Below, in pieces: positions 6,498 through 14,273 of a stretch of 18,173 bases of DNA. The notes beneath the pieces are model-generated. The model saw only the letters and a list, made by a program, of their open reading frames with translations, did no database searches and was not told where the DNA came from. Position 1 is the stretch's first letter. Each line of letters starts with the position of its first letter. Origin of the DNA: Ruminococcus sp. UBA7477 (GTDB taxonomy: Bacteria; Bacillota; Clostridia; Oscillospirales; Ruminococcaceae); contig DLOT01000064.1 in assembly GCA_002479715.1 (NCBI GenBank), positions 13,673-31,845 on the forward strand. The letters run 5' to 3'. The position numbers and the translations under genes were made by a program.

Positions 6498-6596
6498 ATG
6501 GACTATAGATACTGCAATTACAATATAGAGAACGGCTATCAAAATGATTTTATATTAAAACAGATTGGCGGTGATGGCTATAACTCAGGCAGATAG
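6498..6596 (+). CDS. Possible 32-residue leader peptide
   Basis: A short ORF beginning MDYRYCNYNIENGY and ending GGDGYNSGR. AAGG lies five bases before its ATG and it starts about 13 bases after the predicted transcript start. It is rich in Tyr, Asn and Gly. Its stop overlaps the ribosome site of the next tiny ORF. It could be a translated regulatory leader, a small secreted or modified peptide, or chance; there is no signal peptide. The evidence is position and ribosome site only. Confidence 0.28.
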   Translation: MDYRYCNYNIENGYQNDFILKQIGGDGYNSGR

Positions 6597-6607
6597 GGAA
6601 TTTGGAA

Positions 6608-6658
6608 ATGAATGCATTTATCATCTTCCCGGAGGATTGTGACGGTTTTTGTTGGTAA
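6608..6658 (+). CDS. Possible 16-residue leader peptide
   Basis: The ORF encodes MNAFIIFPEDCDGFCW, with AGGG nine bases upstream of the ATG and a TAA 40 bases before the ATG of the secreted protein gene. Two Cys and a C-terminal Trp stand out. It might be a regulatory leader or a signalling peptide precursor, but an ORF this short can arise by chance. Confidence 0.22.
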   Translation: MNAFIIFPEDCDGFCW

Positions 6659-6697
6659 AAAGCATATAAAACATAAGACATTTAAGGAGGACATATT

Positions 6698-7162
6698 ATG
6701 AATATCAAAAAAATAATCGCATCGGTTTTCGCCGCAACGATCGTTTCGGCAACAGTAGCAGTGACTGCATATGCGGAGGCGGTAAAAGAAACAAAGTCCT
6801 ACAAGGAGGGCTATAGTTACACTTTGTCGGCAAACGCCATGAGTACTACTACCAAGGTGCTGCAAATGATAGGACAGGACTTATCTCCCACTTCATTTGT
6901 GCAAACGGTAGGAACGAATTTTGCAAATGGTACGATGTATCTTGAATCAGGAGTATCGGCGCAAGATAAAAACGGAAAAGACCTTGCATTTAATGCCGAC
7001 GGAAAGTACTGCGGCAGATACGGAAATGTTGCCGTAGTCTGCTCTGACTGTAGCTCAGACGTCAGTCTATACAAATACGTTCATGACACTTCGCTGTTCG
7101 GCAATATAACGGTCTCAAGCTCTAAGGTAGCAAGCATAATACTGACGGTAACTGTCAGATAA
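6698..7162 (+). CDS. Secreted protein of unknown function, 154 residues
   Basis: A strong ribosome site (AAGGAGG, 8 bases before ATG) supports this start. Residues 1-26 are a signal peptide (basic MNIKKI, hydrophobic core, likely cleavage after AYA). The mature part, about 128 residues, has no further membrane helix, is rich in Ser, Thr and Gly, has three Cys clustered at CGRYGNVAVVCSDC and ends in alternating hydrophobic residues (KVASIILTVTVR), suggesting a beta-rich fold. I do not recognise the family. It is the first full gene behind the 6450 promoter, 25 bases before the first permease, so it is probably a substrate, partner or immunity-type factor of the ABC transporter. A bacteriocin is possible but not shown. 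Confidence 0.75.
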   Translation: MNIKKIIASVFAATIVSATVAVTAYAEAVKETKSYKEGYSYTLSANAMSTTTKVLQMIGQDLSPTSFVQTVGTNFANGTMYLESGVSAQDKNGKDLAFNADGKYCGRYGNVAVVCSDCSSDVSLYKYVHDTSLFGNITVSSSKVASIILTVTVR

Positions 7163-7187
7163 ATTCTATTAAAACGGAGGAAGCGTC

Positions 7188-8447
7188 ATGCGGTATGTAT
7201 TAAAAAATATTTCAGGCTTTATAAAAGACTACGCCGGCATATTTGCGCTGATAGTTGTTTGTCAGCTGGTTTGCATACTGCTGACGCTTTTATCGTTCGG
7301 CGTTTATCAGAACTTCAGGAACGAGTCCAACATAGTTCTGGAGGGCGTTGCCGAAGAAAATCCGGAGCTGGGATACGTTGACTCTTTAGGTTTACCTCGT
7401 AAGATTAATAATGTTCCTGAAAAATACAGGCTTTCTCCCGACCGCTACGACAGCTTTTATAAGGAGCTTGCCGAAGCTGTAGGCGACAAATTCGCCGAAC
7501 TTATTTTCGATGCAAAATCCCCGGACGCCGAGTTCTATGATTTTACCTTTCTTCTGGATTACGACAACGGGGAATTTTATTTTTACGAAGATTTCAAGAA
7601 AAATATGGATAGAATTAACCAACGTGACAGGACTGATGGCTGGATCTGGGGAAGATCGTTTACAAAAAGCGAGTATATAAACGGAGATAGAGTATGCATA
7701 GCGCCGGTAGAGTGCTGCGAAGAGCTGATGAACAGCTTGTTCGACGAAAATACTGTTTACGACTCGAATCTCCCCCCTCCGAAGTATCCGGCATATAAGA
7801 AAGGCGACAAGTGGTATGTTGATATAGAGGGAGCCGAGTATGAATGCATAGGCTTTTGCCGCTTTGGGGGAGTCTATTACATTCCGTACAAAAATATTCC
7901 CGAAAGCATTGTTCTGCTAAAGTTTCCGTTCGTAAATGTAAAACAACGACTGACACAGGAGGAATACGACAGGGCGATAGGCGTTTATAAAAAATATTTC
8001 CCCGATATTGATTTTGAGTTTGCTCCCATGGAGCTTATCGACAACGAGCAGGTGTATTACTACAACACGAATATGTGGCTTTCGGCGCTGATAGCCGTGA
8101 TCTCAGCGGTAAACCTCGCGCTCATAATGAACTACATACTCACAAAGCGCAGGAAATCTCTGGCTATCTTCCGGATAGCAGGGTGCAGCGCAGGCAAGGC
8201 AAGGCGGATATATGTCGCGGAGATAATGCTCATATTAAATGTGCTGTTTGCCGTTTGCCTTGTATCCTGGATATTATGGATACTTCCGGCACTCGGAAAC
8301 ATATTCCCGTATATCGAGGGGGCGTTCTCGTCGAAAATATACATTATTCTATACCTTATATATATGATCATCTCATACGCGATCATGAACATAATGATAG
8401 CAGGATACATCCGCAGACAGCCTGTTGATCTTTTGAGAGCGAGGTAG
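7188..8447 (+). CDS. FtsX/MacB-type ABC transporter permease (first of pair)
   Basis: A 419-residue membrane protein behind a GGAGG site. One helix near the N-terminus (about residues 17-40) is followed by a large extracytoplasmic domain (about 41-295) and three C-terminal helices (about 296-318, 345-367, 383-410), the four-helix topology of FtsX/MacB permeases. The cytoplasmic loop ILTKRRKSLAIFRIAGCSAGKARRIYVAE matches the conserved region that contacts the ATPase, and the C-terminus RRQPVDLLRAR is typical. Such type VII transporters act from the extracytoplasmic side, moving or sensing lipids, peptides and antibiotics rather than using a membrane channel. It ends four bases before the second permease, so a heterodimer is likely. 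The extracytoplasmic domain is rich in Tyr and acidic residues and was not recognised. Confidence 0.85.
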   Translation: MRYVLKNISGFIKDYAGIFALIVVCQLVCILLTLLSFGVYQNFRNESNIVLEGVAEENPELGYVDSLGLPRKINNVPEKYRLSPDRYDSFYKELAEAVGDKFAELIFDAKSPDAEFYDFTFLLDYDNGEFYFYEDFKKNMDRINQRDRTDGWIWGRSFTKSEYINGDRVCIAPVECCEELMNSLFDENTVYDSNLPPPKYPAYKKGDKWYVDIEGAEYECIGFCRFGGVYYIPYKNIPESIVLLKFPFVNVKQRLTQEEYDRAIGVYKKYFPDIDFEFAPMELIDNEQVYYYNTNMWLSALIAVISAVNLALIMNYILTKRRKSLAIFRIAGCSAGKARRIYVAEIMLILNVLFAVCLVSWILWILPALGNIFPYIEGAFSSKIYIILYLIYMIISYAIMNIMIAGYIRRQPVDLLRAR

Positions 8448-8451
8448 TGAT

Positions 8452-9705
8452 ATGATAATAAAGTACGGTATAAAAGACTTTTCAAGGCATATTATATTCA
8501 ATATATTTATCATAGTCCTCATAGCACTGACATTTTTGGCTTGCATATTTGCTTCGTCCTCAATATATCAGCAGCTGAAATATTACAATATTTTTTCCGA
8601 TATCCTCGGCGGCAAGGGTTATTATGCTCAGATATCCCGCAACGACGACAGCGGCAGAAGGCGCTTTTTCATAACCAACGAGCTGGAAGATCTGAAGACT
8701 TTTTCAAGCATGAGCGAGTATTTCAACGAGGTTTATGCAGCCTATCAGGTGCTAGATAGTGCCGAACACAGACTTACCGATAACGCCGCGTCGTATGCCT
8801 ACAGAGATAATATGATATATAATTATGAGCCTATGATTAGCGAGGGCAAGTGGCTTGCAGATGTAAAGCCGCAGGAGGGAGTTATCCATGCTGTCATATC
8901 CCCGAACAAACTGGGCATTAAAACAGGCGATGTGATAACGCAAAGCTTTACCACCGCCGATGGCACGGTGACTGCCGAGGTGGAGATAGTCGGCGTCTTT
9001 CGCGACGGGGCAAAATTCTACGGGATTTATCCGAAAAACGGCGAACCGCAGGAGGACGATTTCTATAAAAACCTCAGAATAGACGAACTTTTCCATAACT
9101 ATTATCAAAGCGTTTACAATGCCCCGGTGCTTATTTACAATTATGCCGAGCTTGAAAAGATAGGCTCAATATCCACGATATACAGCGGGCTGCTCATGTC
9201 ATACAAACCGGATCTTACAGATGAACAGTTCAATGAAGCATACCTTGATATGGTCGATTTTACAAGCAACATAGTTCCCTTTGAGGATATCCGTTCAGCA
9301 ACGCTGGCGGAGGTGAGAAAACAGCTGATAATCCTTGTGCCGGTCGTTATAGGTCTGCTTATACTCACGATGATAAGCGTGCTTAGCCTTACCGCGATAA
9401 GCACCCACAAACAGCTCAAAAATTACGGCGTGCTGTACCTTTGCGGAGGCCGCTGGCGGCAATGTGCGTTAATCAACACGGTGACTATCTTGATCGACGT
9501 TGCGCTCTCCGCTATGCTCGCATACATAGCAATGACTTTTCTTTCGATCAGCGGAAAATTACAGACAACTATAGTGCGCTTCAGTATGACCGAGCTGCTT
9601 ATTTGTGTCGGAGTCGCAGTTTTCGTCCTGCTGGTGTCGCTGTTGATGCCGTTCATTATCATCGGGAAAACTCAGCCAAAGGAGATCCTGAAGGCCGAGG
9701 AGTAA
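8452..9705 (+). CDS. FtsX/MacB-type ABC transporter permease (second of pair)
   Basis: A 417-residue protein with the same plan as its neighbour: helix 1 at about residues 14-37, an extracytoplasmic domain to about 283, then helices near 285-312, 332-358 and 383-406. The loop STHKQLKNYGVLYLCGGRWRQCALINT is the FtsX-type cytoplasmic loop, and the protein ends QPKEILKAEE, as many of these permeases do. The two permeases differ strongly in their extracellular domains, which argues for a specialised heterodimer rather than a recent duplication. It starts four bases after the first, with GAGG within the preceding stop region. The likely ATPase is encoded 256 bases downstream under a separate promoter. 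Confidence 0.85.
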   Translation: MIIKYGIKDFSRHIIFNIFIIVLIALTFLACIFASSSIYQQLKYYNIFSDILGGKGYYAQISRNDDSGRRRFFITNELEDLKTFSSMSEYFNEVYAAYQVLDSAEHRLTDNAASYAYRDNMIYNYEPMISEGKWLADVKPQEGVIHAVISPNKLGIKTGDVITQSFTTADGTVTAEVEIVGVFRDGAKFYGIYPKNGEPQEDDFYKNLRIDELFHNYYQSVYNAPVLIYNYAELEKIGSISTIYSGLLMSYKPDLTDEQFNEAYLDMVDFTSNIVPFEDIRSATLAEVRKQLIILVPVVIGLLILTMISVLSLTAISTHKQLKNYGVLYLCGGRWRQCALINTVTILIDVALSAMLAYIAMTFLSISGKLQTTIVRFSMTELLICVGVAVFVLLVSLLMPFIIIGKTQPKEILKAEE

Positions 9706-9796
9706 ACCGTATCCCTGACGCTGCGGTTTAAAGCACAAAGTCTTCCCCAGATACCAAAAAATCCGTTGCAGAAAATGTAATAGTTCCAACAAAAGC

Positions 9797-9825
9797 TTGA
9801 CATAGCGAAATATGTGTGTTATACT
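9797..9825 (+). promoter_or_regulatory. Promoter of the ATPase gene
   Basis: TTGACA (9797-9802), 17-bp spacer, TATACT (9820-9825), giving a leader of about 130 bases. The gap 9706-9961 otherwise holds a weak stem (TAAACCG/CGGTTTA, about 9703-9732) without a T run, so the ATPase can be made apart from the permeases. The box pair closely resembles the promoter at 6450. Confidence 0.75.
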
Positions 9826-9961
9826 TGTAAAAAGATAGGATTTAATCACAAAAACTTCTTCAATTTATAAAACGAAGATGATACGCCCTGGCTTCCGGCG
9901 CGATCAAGCGTTTGAGACGCCATACAACATGATTTTATGAAAGGCGAAAGGTGATCCGAAA

Positions 9962-10633
9962 ATGATTAAGCTGGATAACATTCAAAAGGTCTATAACCCG
10001 GGCAAAACAAACGAGTTTGAGGCTCTTAAGGGCGTTTCATGCACGATCAAGGACGGCGAGCTGGTCGCGGTCATCGGCAAGTCGGGCGCGGGAAAGTCAA
10101 CTCTGCTGCATATTCTCGCCTGCATCGACAGCTATCAGAACGGCGAATACAGCATTGACGGCACGACCGTCAAAAAGCTCTCGGAAAAGGAGTATGCACA
10201 GATACGCAACGAGAAGATCGGCATGGTCATGCAGGACTTCGCCTTGGTTGAGGACTTCACCGCGATCGAGAACGTCATGATACCGCTCTCATTTTCAAAA
10301 AGAAAAATCAAAAACAAAAAAGAAAAGGCACTTGAAGCACTGAAAGCCGTAGGAGTAGAGGAGCTTGCCAAGAAGCCCTGCAACAAGCTTTCAGGCGGAC
10401 AGAAGCAGAGAGTTGCTATCGCAAGAGCTATCGTTAACGAGCCATCATTGATACTTGCGGACGAGCCGACGGGTGCGCTGGATTCCAAAACAGGCGCGGA
10501 GATAATGGAGCTGTTCAAACAGCTCAACAAGCAGGGCAGAACGGTTATAATAGTAACTCATGATCCGAAGATCGCCGAACAGTGCGACAGGATCATAGAG
10601 ATAGCTGACGGCGAGATAGTTAAAACGGCTTGA
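9962..10633 (+). CDS. ABC transporter ATP-binding protein, MacB/LolD type
   Basis: A 223-residue cytoplasmic ATPase with all motifs: Walker A GKSGAGKST (39-47), Q loop (VMQDFALVEDFTAIENV), signature LSGGQKQR, Walker B LILADEPTGALD and H loop VTHDP. Length and the EPTGALDSKTG segment match the MacB/LolD/FtsE group that partners FtsX-type permeases, so it should drive the permease pair encoded upstream. The gene has its own promoter and a weak GAAAGG site about 11 bases from the ATG. Unusually for this group, the ATPase lies after the permeases and in a separate transcription unit. Confidence 0.93.
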   Translation: MIKLDNIQKVYNPGKTNEFEALKGVSCTIKDGELVAVIGKSGAGKSTLLHILACIDSYQNGEYSIDGTTVKKLSEKEYAQIRNEKIGMVMQDFALVEDFTAIENVMIPLSFSKRKIKNKKEKALEALKAVGVEELAKKPCNKLSGGQKQRVAIARAIVNEPSLILADEPTGALDSKTGAEIMELFKQLNKQGRTVIIVTHDPKIAEQCDRIIEIADGEIVKTA

Positions 10634-10725
10634 TGCATTTTTGAGCATGGCGGCAATATCACACCGGGAGATATTCCTGACAGCAGTAATACCAGAACCA
10701 TTTCATACAAATAAGGGGTATCTGC

Positions 10726-10842
10726 ATGAAAAAGTATATTTACCCGACTGCCGTGTCGGTTGCAATGTATGGAGTAAGCATCAGTTTGCCTTGGCTGATG
10801 CCGGATTTTTATAAGCAAATTAAAGGAAGGTGCAATGCTTGA
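10726..10842 (+). CDS. Small hydrophobic peptide, 38 residues
   Basis: ATG 10726 follows AAGGGG at a spacing of 7 bases. The product starts MKKYIYPTAVSVAMYGVSIS and continues LPWLMPDFYKQIKGRCNA: a basic start, about 20 hydrophobic residues, then a basic tail, so it could be one membrane helix. Its TGA overlaps the proposed TTG start of the next gene (TTGA), suggesting translational coupling. In homologous loci a sigma factor usually precedes a DUF4367-type protein, but this peptide shows no sigma-factor features. The ribosome site and overlap make it a plausible real gene of unknown role. Confidence 0.45.
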   Translation: MKKYIYPTAVSVAMYGVSISLPWLMPDFYKQIKGRCNA

Positions 10843-11537
10843 AAAATTTGTCAAAGGCTGTTTGTGAGATTTATGAACCTAAGCTAAAGAGCCTTGAAGC
10901 GTCATCCGCTGCGGATCCGGCATATGAGTTTTCAGAAGAGTATAAGAGCAAAAAAGAAAACATAATGCATAAGCATAAGAGCTATTATATTTCTGTGCTG
11001 ACCTCTATAGGCAGGCGAGTTGCCTGCTTTGCTCTGGCGGCGGTTGCCCTGATGCCGTTTTTGTTTAACGTTGACGCTACGCAGGAAACTGCTCTGAGTT
11101 TTAACATAAGTACATATGACGATCATGACGATATTTGCGTTATGAAGGATCTGGTTTTGGCAGCTCCGAAAACGATCGAATATACATATCGTTTCAATGA
11201 TATAGCTGATAATTTTGAGCTTACCTTTTATAACGCCACTGATTGGTGGATTTATTATACATATCAAAAGGGCGACACAATTATTTGTATTTCAGTGCAT
11301 ACCAAGGAAAAATTCAGCATTTCCTACGATAACGAGACCCCACAGCTGGGAAAATACACTTGCGACGGACAGGACTATCTAAGGTTTACTACAGAAGAAA
11401 TGACAGGCCTGCTCTGGGATGATGGAAACTACATTATTGATGTCTATGGCAACCTGAAAACAGAAGAAATGATGGAGCTGCTGAAATCCCGAACCAAAGA
11501 ATATTATATTGAGCCCAGTGTCATGCCGACATACTGA
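10839..11537 (+). CDS. DUF4367-like single-pass membrane protein
   Basis: I place the start at TTG 10839, 8 bases after AAGGAAGG; a GTG at 10830 in the same frame lies inside that ribosome site. About 232 residues: a cytoplasmic N-terminal stretch of about 60 residues (FSEEYKSKKENIMHKHK), a membrane helix (RRVACFALAAVALMPFLFNV), and an extracytoplasmic domain ending LLWDDGNYIIDVYGNLKTEEMMELLKS, which resembles the C-terminus of DUF4367 proteins. Such proteins are often encoded beside ECF sigma factors and are thought to act as anti-sigma or envelope-sensing factors. No sigma factor is present here. It lies between the transporter ATPase and a secreted protein, suggesting an envelope or export function. 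Confidence 0.7.
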   Translation: MKNLSKAVCEIYEPKLKSLEASSAADPAYEFSEEYKSKKENIMHKHKSYYISVLTSIGRRVACFALAAVALMPFLFNVDATQETALSFNISTYDDHDDICVMKDLVLAAPKTIEYTYRFNDIADNFELTFYNATDWWIYYTYQKGDTIICISVHTKEKFSISYDNETPQLGKYTCDGQDYLRFTTEEMTGLLWDDGNYIIDVYGNLKTEEMMELLKSRTKEYYIEPSVMPTY

Positions 11538-11578
11538 TATTACAAAGCTTTTAAATCAAACGCAAAGGAAGGATAATT

Positions 11579-12013
11579 ATGAGGAAAATAATAGCTGTGC
11601 TTATTGCGACAGTCATCGCGGCAGTTTTTGCTGTGACAGATATGAACATTACTGCTTCGGCGGCGAATATTCCGGGCGGCGGTGTATGCGACCCGGCGTA
11701 TTTATACACAGGTCCAAAGAGCTGCAATCTTACGATAAACTCGAGCAAAACAGCAAACTGGACGACCTCAGTCCAAGGTAAAAATACAAGCGTCACGAAG
11801 ATAGAGCTTTCCCATTATTTGCAGGAACAAAATGGAAGCTTCTGGACAACCATATGCGGCCACTCAAAGACATATTACGGCTGGAAATGCAGTGAACCCT
11901 ACAGCAGAGAGGGGCTTGAAAGCGGTAACTACAGAGTTAAGGTTGTCGCCGTTGTATATTGCGGTGAAAAATCCGAAACCGTTACCTTCTACAGCTCAAT
12001 AGAATCCTGCTGA
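11579..12013 (+). CDS. Secreted beta-rich protein, DUF6147-like, 144 residues
   Basis: AAGGAAGG lies 6 bases before the ATG. Residues 1-28 form a signal peptide (MRKIIAVLIATVIAAVFAVT, likely cleavage near ASA). The mature part of about 115 residues has a repeating strand pattern (KIELSHYLQEQNGSFWTTI, NYRVKVVAVVYCGEKSETVTFYSS) similar to small Firmicute exported proteins annotated as DUF6147, and five Cys, enough for two disulfides. It is the last gene before a strong terminator, 41 bases after the DUF4367-like gene. With the secreted protein at 6698 it brackets the transporter genes. Function unknown; a bacteriocin-like or envelope-acting protein is possible. Confidence 0.7.
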   Translation: MRKIIAVLIATVIAAVFAVTDMNITASAANIPGGGVCDPAYLYTGPKSCNLTINSSKTANWTTSVQGKNTSVTKIELSHYLQEQNGSFWTTICGHSKTYYGWKCSEPYSREGLESGNYRVKVVAVVYCGEKSETVTFYSSIESC

Positions 12014-12040
12014 GCATAAGCACTGTTATTAAAACAAAAA

Positions 12041-12090
12041 ACTCACCGTAACACTTTTTGAAGATGAATAATGGTTATGGTGAGTTTTTT
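12041..12090 (+). terminator. Terminator closing the export region
   Basis: A 12-bp stem, ACTCACCGTAAC with GTTATGGTGAGT (one G-T pair), a 21-base loop and TTTTTT. A run of A on the 5' side makes it potentially active in both directions. Confidence 0.85.
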
Positions 12091-12168
12091 GTATGTAGCT
12101 GCTGCGGTTATAAGTATACAGCAAACAAGGAATACACTGCGTTATAAGAAAGTGAGGTATGATTATAT

Positions 12169-12600
12169 ATGAAAAATAAAAAGTATGTTTTATCTGCCGT
12201 GATTGCTATAGCGCTGTATGTGTTTATGGTATGGCACGTTTTCGATACCATAGGTGTGATAGGATGGCCGCCTATACTGCTGATACTTGATGCTGCGCTT
12301 TATCTGATTGTCGCGGCTGCGTGGTTTACAATGGCGGCTCTTATTGTCAGAAAGTGCGATAAGCTCATAAAGCCGTTTATAGCTTCGCTCGCTCAGGGAG
12401 CCGTTGGAGCGGGACTTTTCATTTTTGCCGGTGAATTCTGTACAATCTATCAAGGTAAATTCTTATTCTTAGTGGCACTCTGTGGTTATGTCGGAATTGC
12501 TCTTATGATATTCGGCGGCGTTCTGCTTATTGTTACAGCTGTGATCTTCTTTATAAGACTGTTTAAAAGCAAGAAGGACGCCCAAGCTGTTGGAGGATAA
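12169..12600 (+). CDS. Four-helix membrane protein of unknown function, 143 residues
   Basis: A small integral membrane protein. Hydrophobic segments at about residues 7-25, 33-60, 73-90 and 97-130 suggest four helices, with a basic tail (RLFKSKKDAQAVGG) on the cytoplasmic side. GAGG lies 11 bases before the ATG. No catalytic motif or family was recognised. It is isolated by terminators on both sides, with no clear promoter in 12091-12168. Its stop overlaps a possible tiny ORF. It may belong functionally with the export region upstream, but that is only proximity. Confidence 0.65.
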   Translation: MKNKKYVLSAVIAIALYVFMVWHVFDTIGVIGWPPILLILDAALYLIVAAAWFTMAALIVRKCDKLIKPFIASLAQGAVGAGLFIFAGEFCTIYQGKFLFLVALCGYVGIALMIFGGVLLIVTAVIFFIRLFKSKKDAQAVGG

Positions 12601-12668
12601 TGATGATTGACGGCGCTTATATTTTAAAAGCCGTTACAGAAGCCGCAAATAAGACTATAAATTTATAA
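12600..12668 (+). CDS. Possible 22-residue coupled peptide
   Basis: The stop of the membrane protein overlaps an ATG (TAATG), directly followed by a second ATG in frame; GGAGG lies 3 and 6 bases before the two. The product MMIDGAYILKAVTEAANK (ending TINL) stops just before the terminator. The ribosome site and overlap suggest translation. It may be a real small gene or the remnant start of a lost longer gene. Confidence 0.3.
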   Translation: MMIDGAYILKAVTEAANKTINL

Positions 12669-12674
12669 AAAAGC

Positions 12675-12714
12675 AAATCCCGAAAGAGGTTTTATCCAAC
12701 TTCTTTCGGGATTT
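12675..12714. terminator. Long-stem terminator, probably bidirectional
   Basis: A 13-bp perfect stem, AAATCCCGAAAGA/TCTTTCGGGATTT, extends to 17 bp with one G-T pair around a six-base loop. The plus-strand tail is weak (ATTTATCTTA), while on the minus strand TTTGCTTTTTT follows. Confidence 0.75.
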
Positions 12715-12762
12715 ATCTTAGTAACAATTATGCATAAAGGTCATTACATCGTCAATAAAAAT

Positions 12763-12801
12763 GCCATAACACTTCTGACTGAAAATCATAAGTGCTATGG
12801 C
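12763..12801 (-). terminator. Terminator of the paaK-like/trpB operon, probably bidirectional
   Basis: On the minus strand GCCATAGCACTT pairs with AAGTGTTATGGC (one G-T pair) and is followed by ATTTTTATTG, 62 bases after the TrpB2 stop. On the plus strand the same hairpin is followed by GAAAACTTTTTT and could also stop readthrough from the left. Confidence 0.7.
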
Positions 12802-12862
12802 GAAAACTTTTTTGTGAGCGACTGCCTTTACGATTCAGGCTTTGCTGTTTATGCCAGCTTGC

Positions 12863-14236
12863 TCAGTTAATCTTGGGGAGCTTTGCAAGGCTCTTTGCGA
12901 TCTCTTCATCAGTGGGGATATAGTCGGACATTTCACCGTCGTTGAATTTCTGATAGGCGACCATATCAAAATAGCCGGTTCCGGTAAGACCGAAAACGAT
13001 CGTCTTTTCTTCGTCCGTTTCCTTGCACTTCATAGCCTCGTCTATCGCAACTTTTATAGCATGACTGCTTTCGGGCGCGGGGAGAATTCCTTCAATGCGT
13101 GCGAATTTCTGCGCCGCCGCGAAAACGCTTGTCTGCTCGACCGACACCGCGTCGATAAGGCCGTCGTCATAAAGCTGTGAAACAACACCGCTCATTCCGT
13201 GATAGCGCAGACCGCCGGCGTGGTTCGCAGACGGAATAAATCCGCTGCCGAGGGTATACATCTTCTGGAGCGGGCAAACCATACCCGTGTCGCAGAAGTC
13301 GTAGGCGTATTTTCCTCTTGTCAGCGACGGACAGGAGGCAGGCTCGACTGCGATAAACTTGTAATCCGCTTCACCGCGCAGCTTTCTGCCCATGAACGGT
13401 GAGATAAGACCGCCGAGGTTTGATCCGCCGCCTGCACAGCCGATGATGATATCGGGATTGATGCCGTATTTATCGCAGGCTGTCATGGTTTCGAGGCCGA
13501 TCACAGACTGGTGAAGCAGAACCTGCGAAAGGACCGAGCCGAGAACGTAGCGATATCCCTCGCGTGTCGTTGCCGCTTCAACGGCTTCGGAGATGGCGCA
13601 TCCGAGGCTTCCGGTCGTTCCGGGAAACTCCTCTAAGATCTTTCTGCCGACTGCGGTTTTGTTTGAGGGAGAGGGTGTTACATTCGCGCCGTAGGTTCTC
13701 ATGACCTCGCGGCGGAAGGGCTTTTGCTCATAGGAACACTTGACCATATAAACGTCGCAGTCAAGGCCGAGATATGCACACGCCATCGAGAGAGCCGTTC
13801 CCCACTGACCTGCGCCGGTTTCGGTGGTAACGCCTTTGAGTCCCTGCTTTTTGGCGTAATATGCCTGAGCGATAGCCGAGTTGAGCTTGTGGCTGCCCGA
13901 GGTGTTGTTTCCCTCGAACTTGTAGTAGATCTTAGCGGGCGTGCCGAGAGCCTTTTCAAGGCAGTAGGCTCTTACCAATGGCGACGGACGGTACATCTTG
14001 TAGAAATCCGAGATCTCCTGCGGGATGTCGATGTAGGGGGTCGTGTCGTCAAGCTCCTGAGCGGCAAGCTCCGTGCAGAAGACCTGCGACAGCTCCTCAA
14101 TGGTCATAGGCTTGTGGGTTGCGGGATTCATAAGCGGTGCGGGCTTGTTCTTCATATCAGCCCGGACATTATACCATTGCTTTGGCATCTCGTTTTCTTC
14201 AAGATAAATTTTGTAGGGGATAGTTTTTTCCGACAT
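12863..14236 (-). CDS. trpB: Tryptophan synthase beta chain-like enzyme, TrpB2 type
   Basis: A 457-residue PLP enzyme of the TrpB2 group, which makes tryptophan from indole and serine. ATG 14236 is preferred because AAAGGA lies 9 bases upstream, whereas an in-frame ATG at 14254 has no ribosome site. Visible motifs are FEGNNTSGSHKLNSA with the PLP lysine at about Lys117, TETGAGQWG, the phosphate-binding GCAGGGSN and the C-terminal GLTGTGYFDM. The long N-terminal extension and HKLNSA (rather than HKINN) separate TrpB2 from TrpB1. TrpB2 proteins lack the interface for TrpA and are thought to salvage free indole. It follows the PaaK-like gene by 37 bases under a Trp-specific T-box, which strongly supports a tryptophan role. 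Confidence 0.92.
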   Translation of the reverse strand: MSEKTIPYKIYLEENEMPKQWYNVRADMKNKPAPLMNPATHKPMTIEELSQVFCTELAAQELDDTTPYIDIPQEISDFYKMYRPSPLVRAYCLEKALGTPAKIYYKFEGNNTSGSHKLNSAIAQAYYAKKQGLKGVTTETGAGQWGTALSMACAYLGLDCDVYMVKCSYEQKPFRREVMRTYGANVTPSPSNKTAVGRKILEEFPGTTGSLGCAISEAVEAATTREGYRYVLGSVLSQVLLHQSVIGLETMTACDKYGINPDIIIGCAGGGSNLGGLISPFMGRKLRGEADYKFIAVEPASCPSLTRGKYAYDFCDTGMVCPLQKMYTLGSGFIPSANHAGGLRYHGMSGVVSQLYDDGLIDAVSVEQTSVFAAAQKFARIEGILPAPESSHAIKVAIDEAMKCKETDEEKTIVFGLTGTGYFDMVAYQKFNDGEMSDYIPTDEEIAKSLAKLPKIN

Positions 14237-14273
14237 AATGGTCTTTCCTTTCATAAATAATATATTATTGCGG

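Noticed and set aside
9878..9940. 20-codon ORF in the leader of the ATPase gene
   Set aside because: No ribosome site and no other support.
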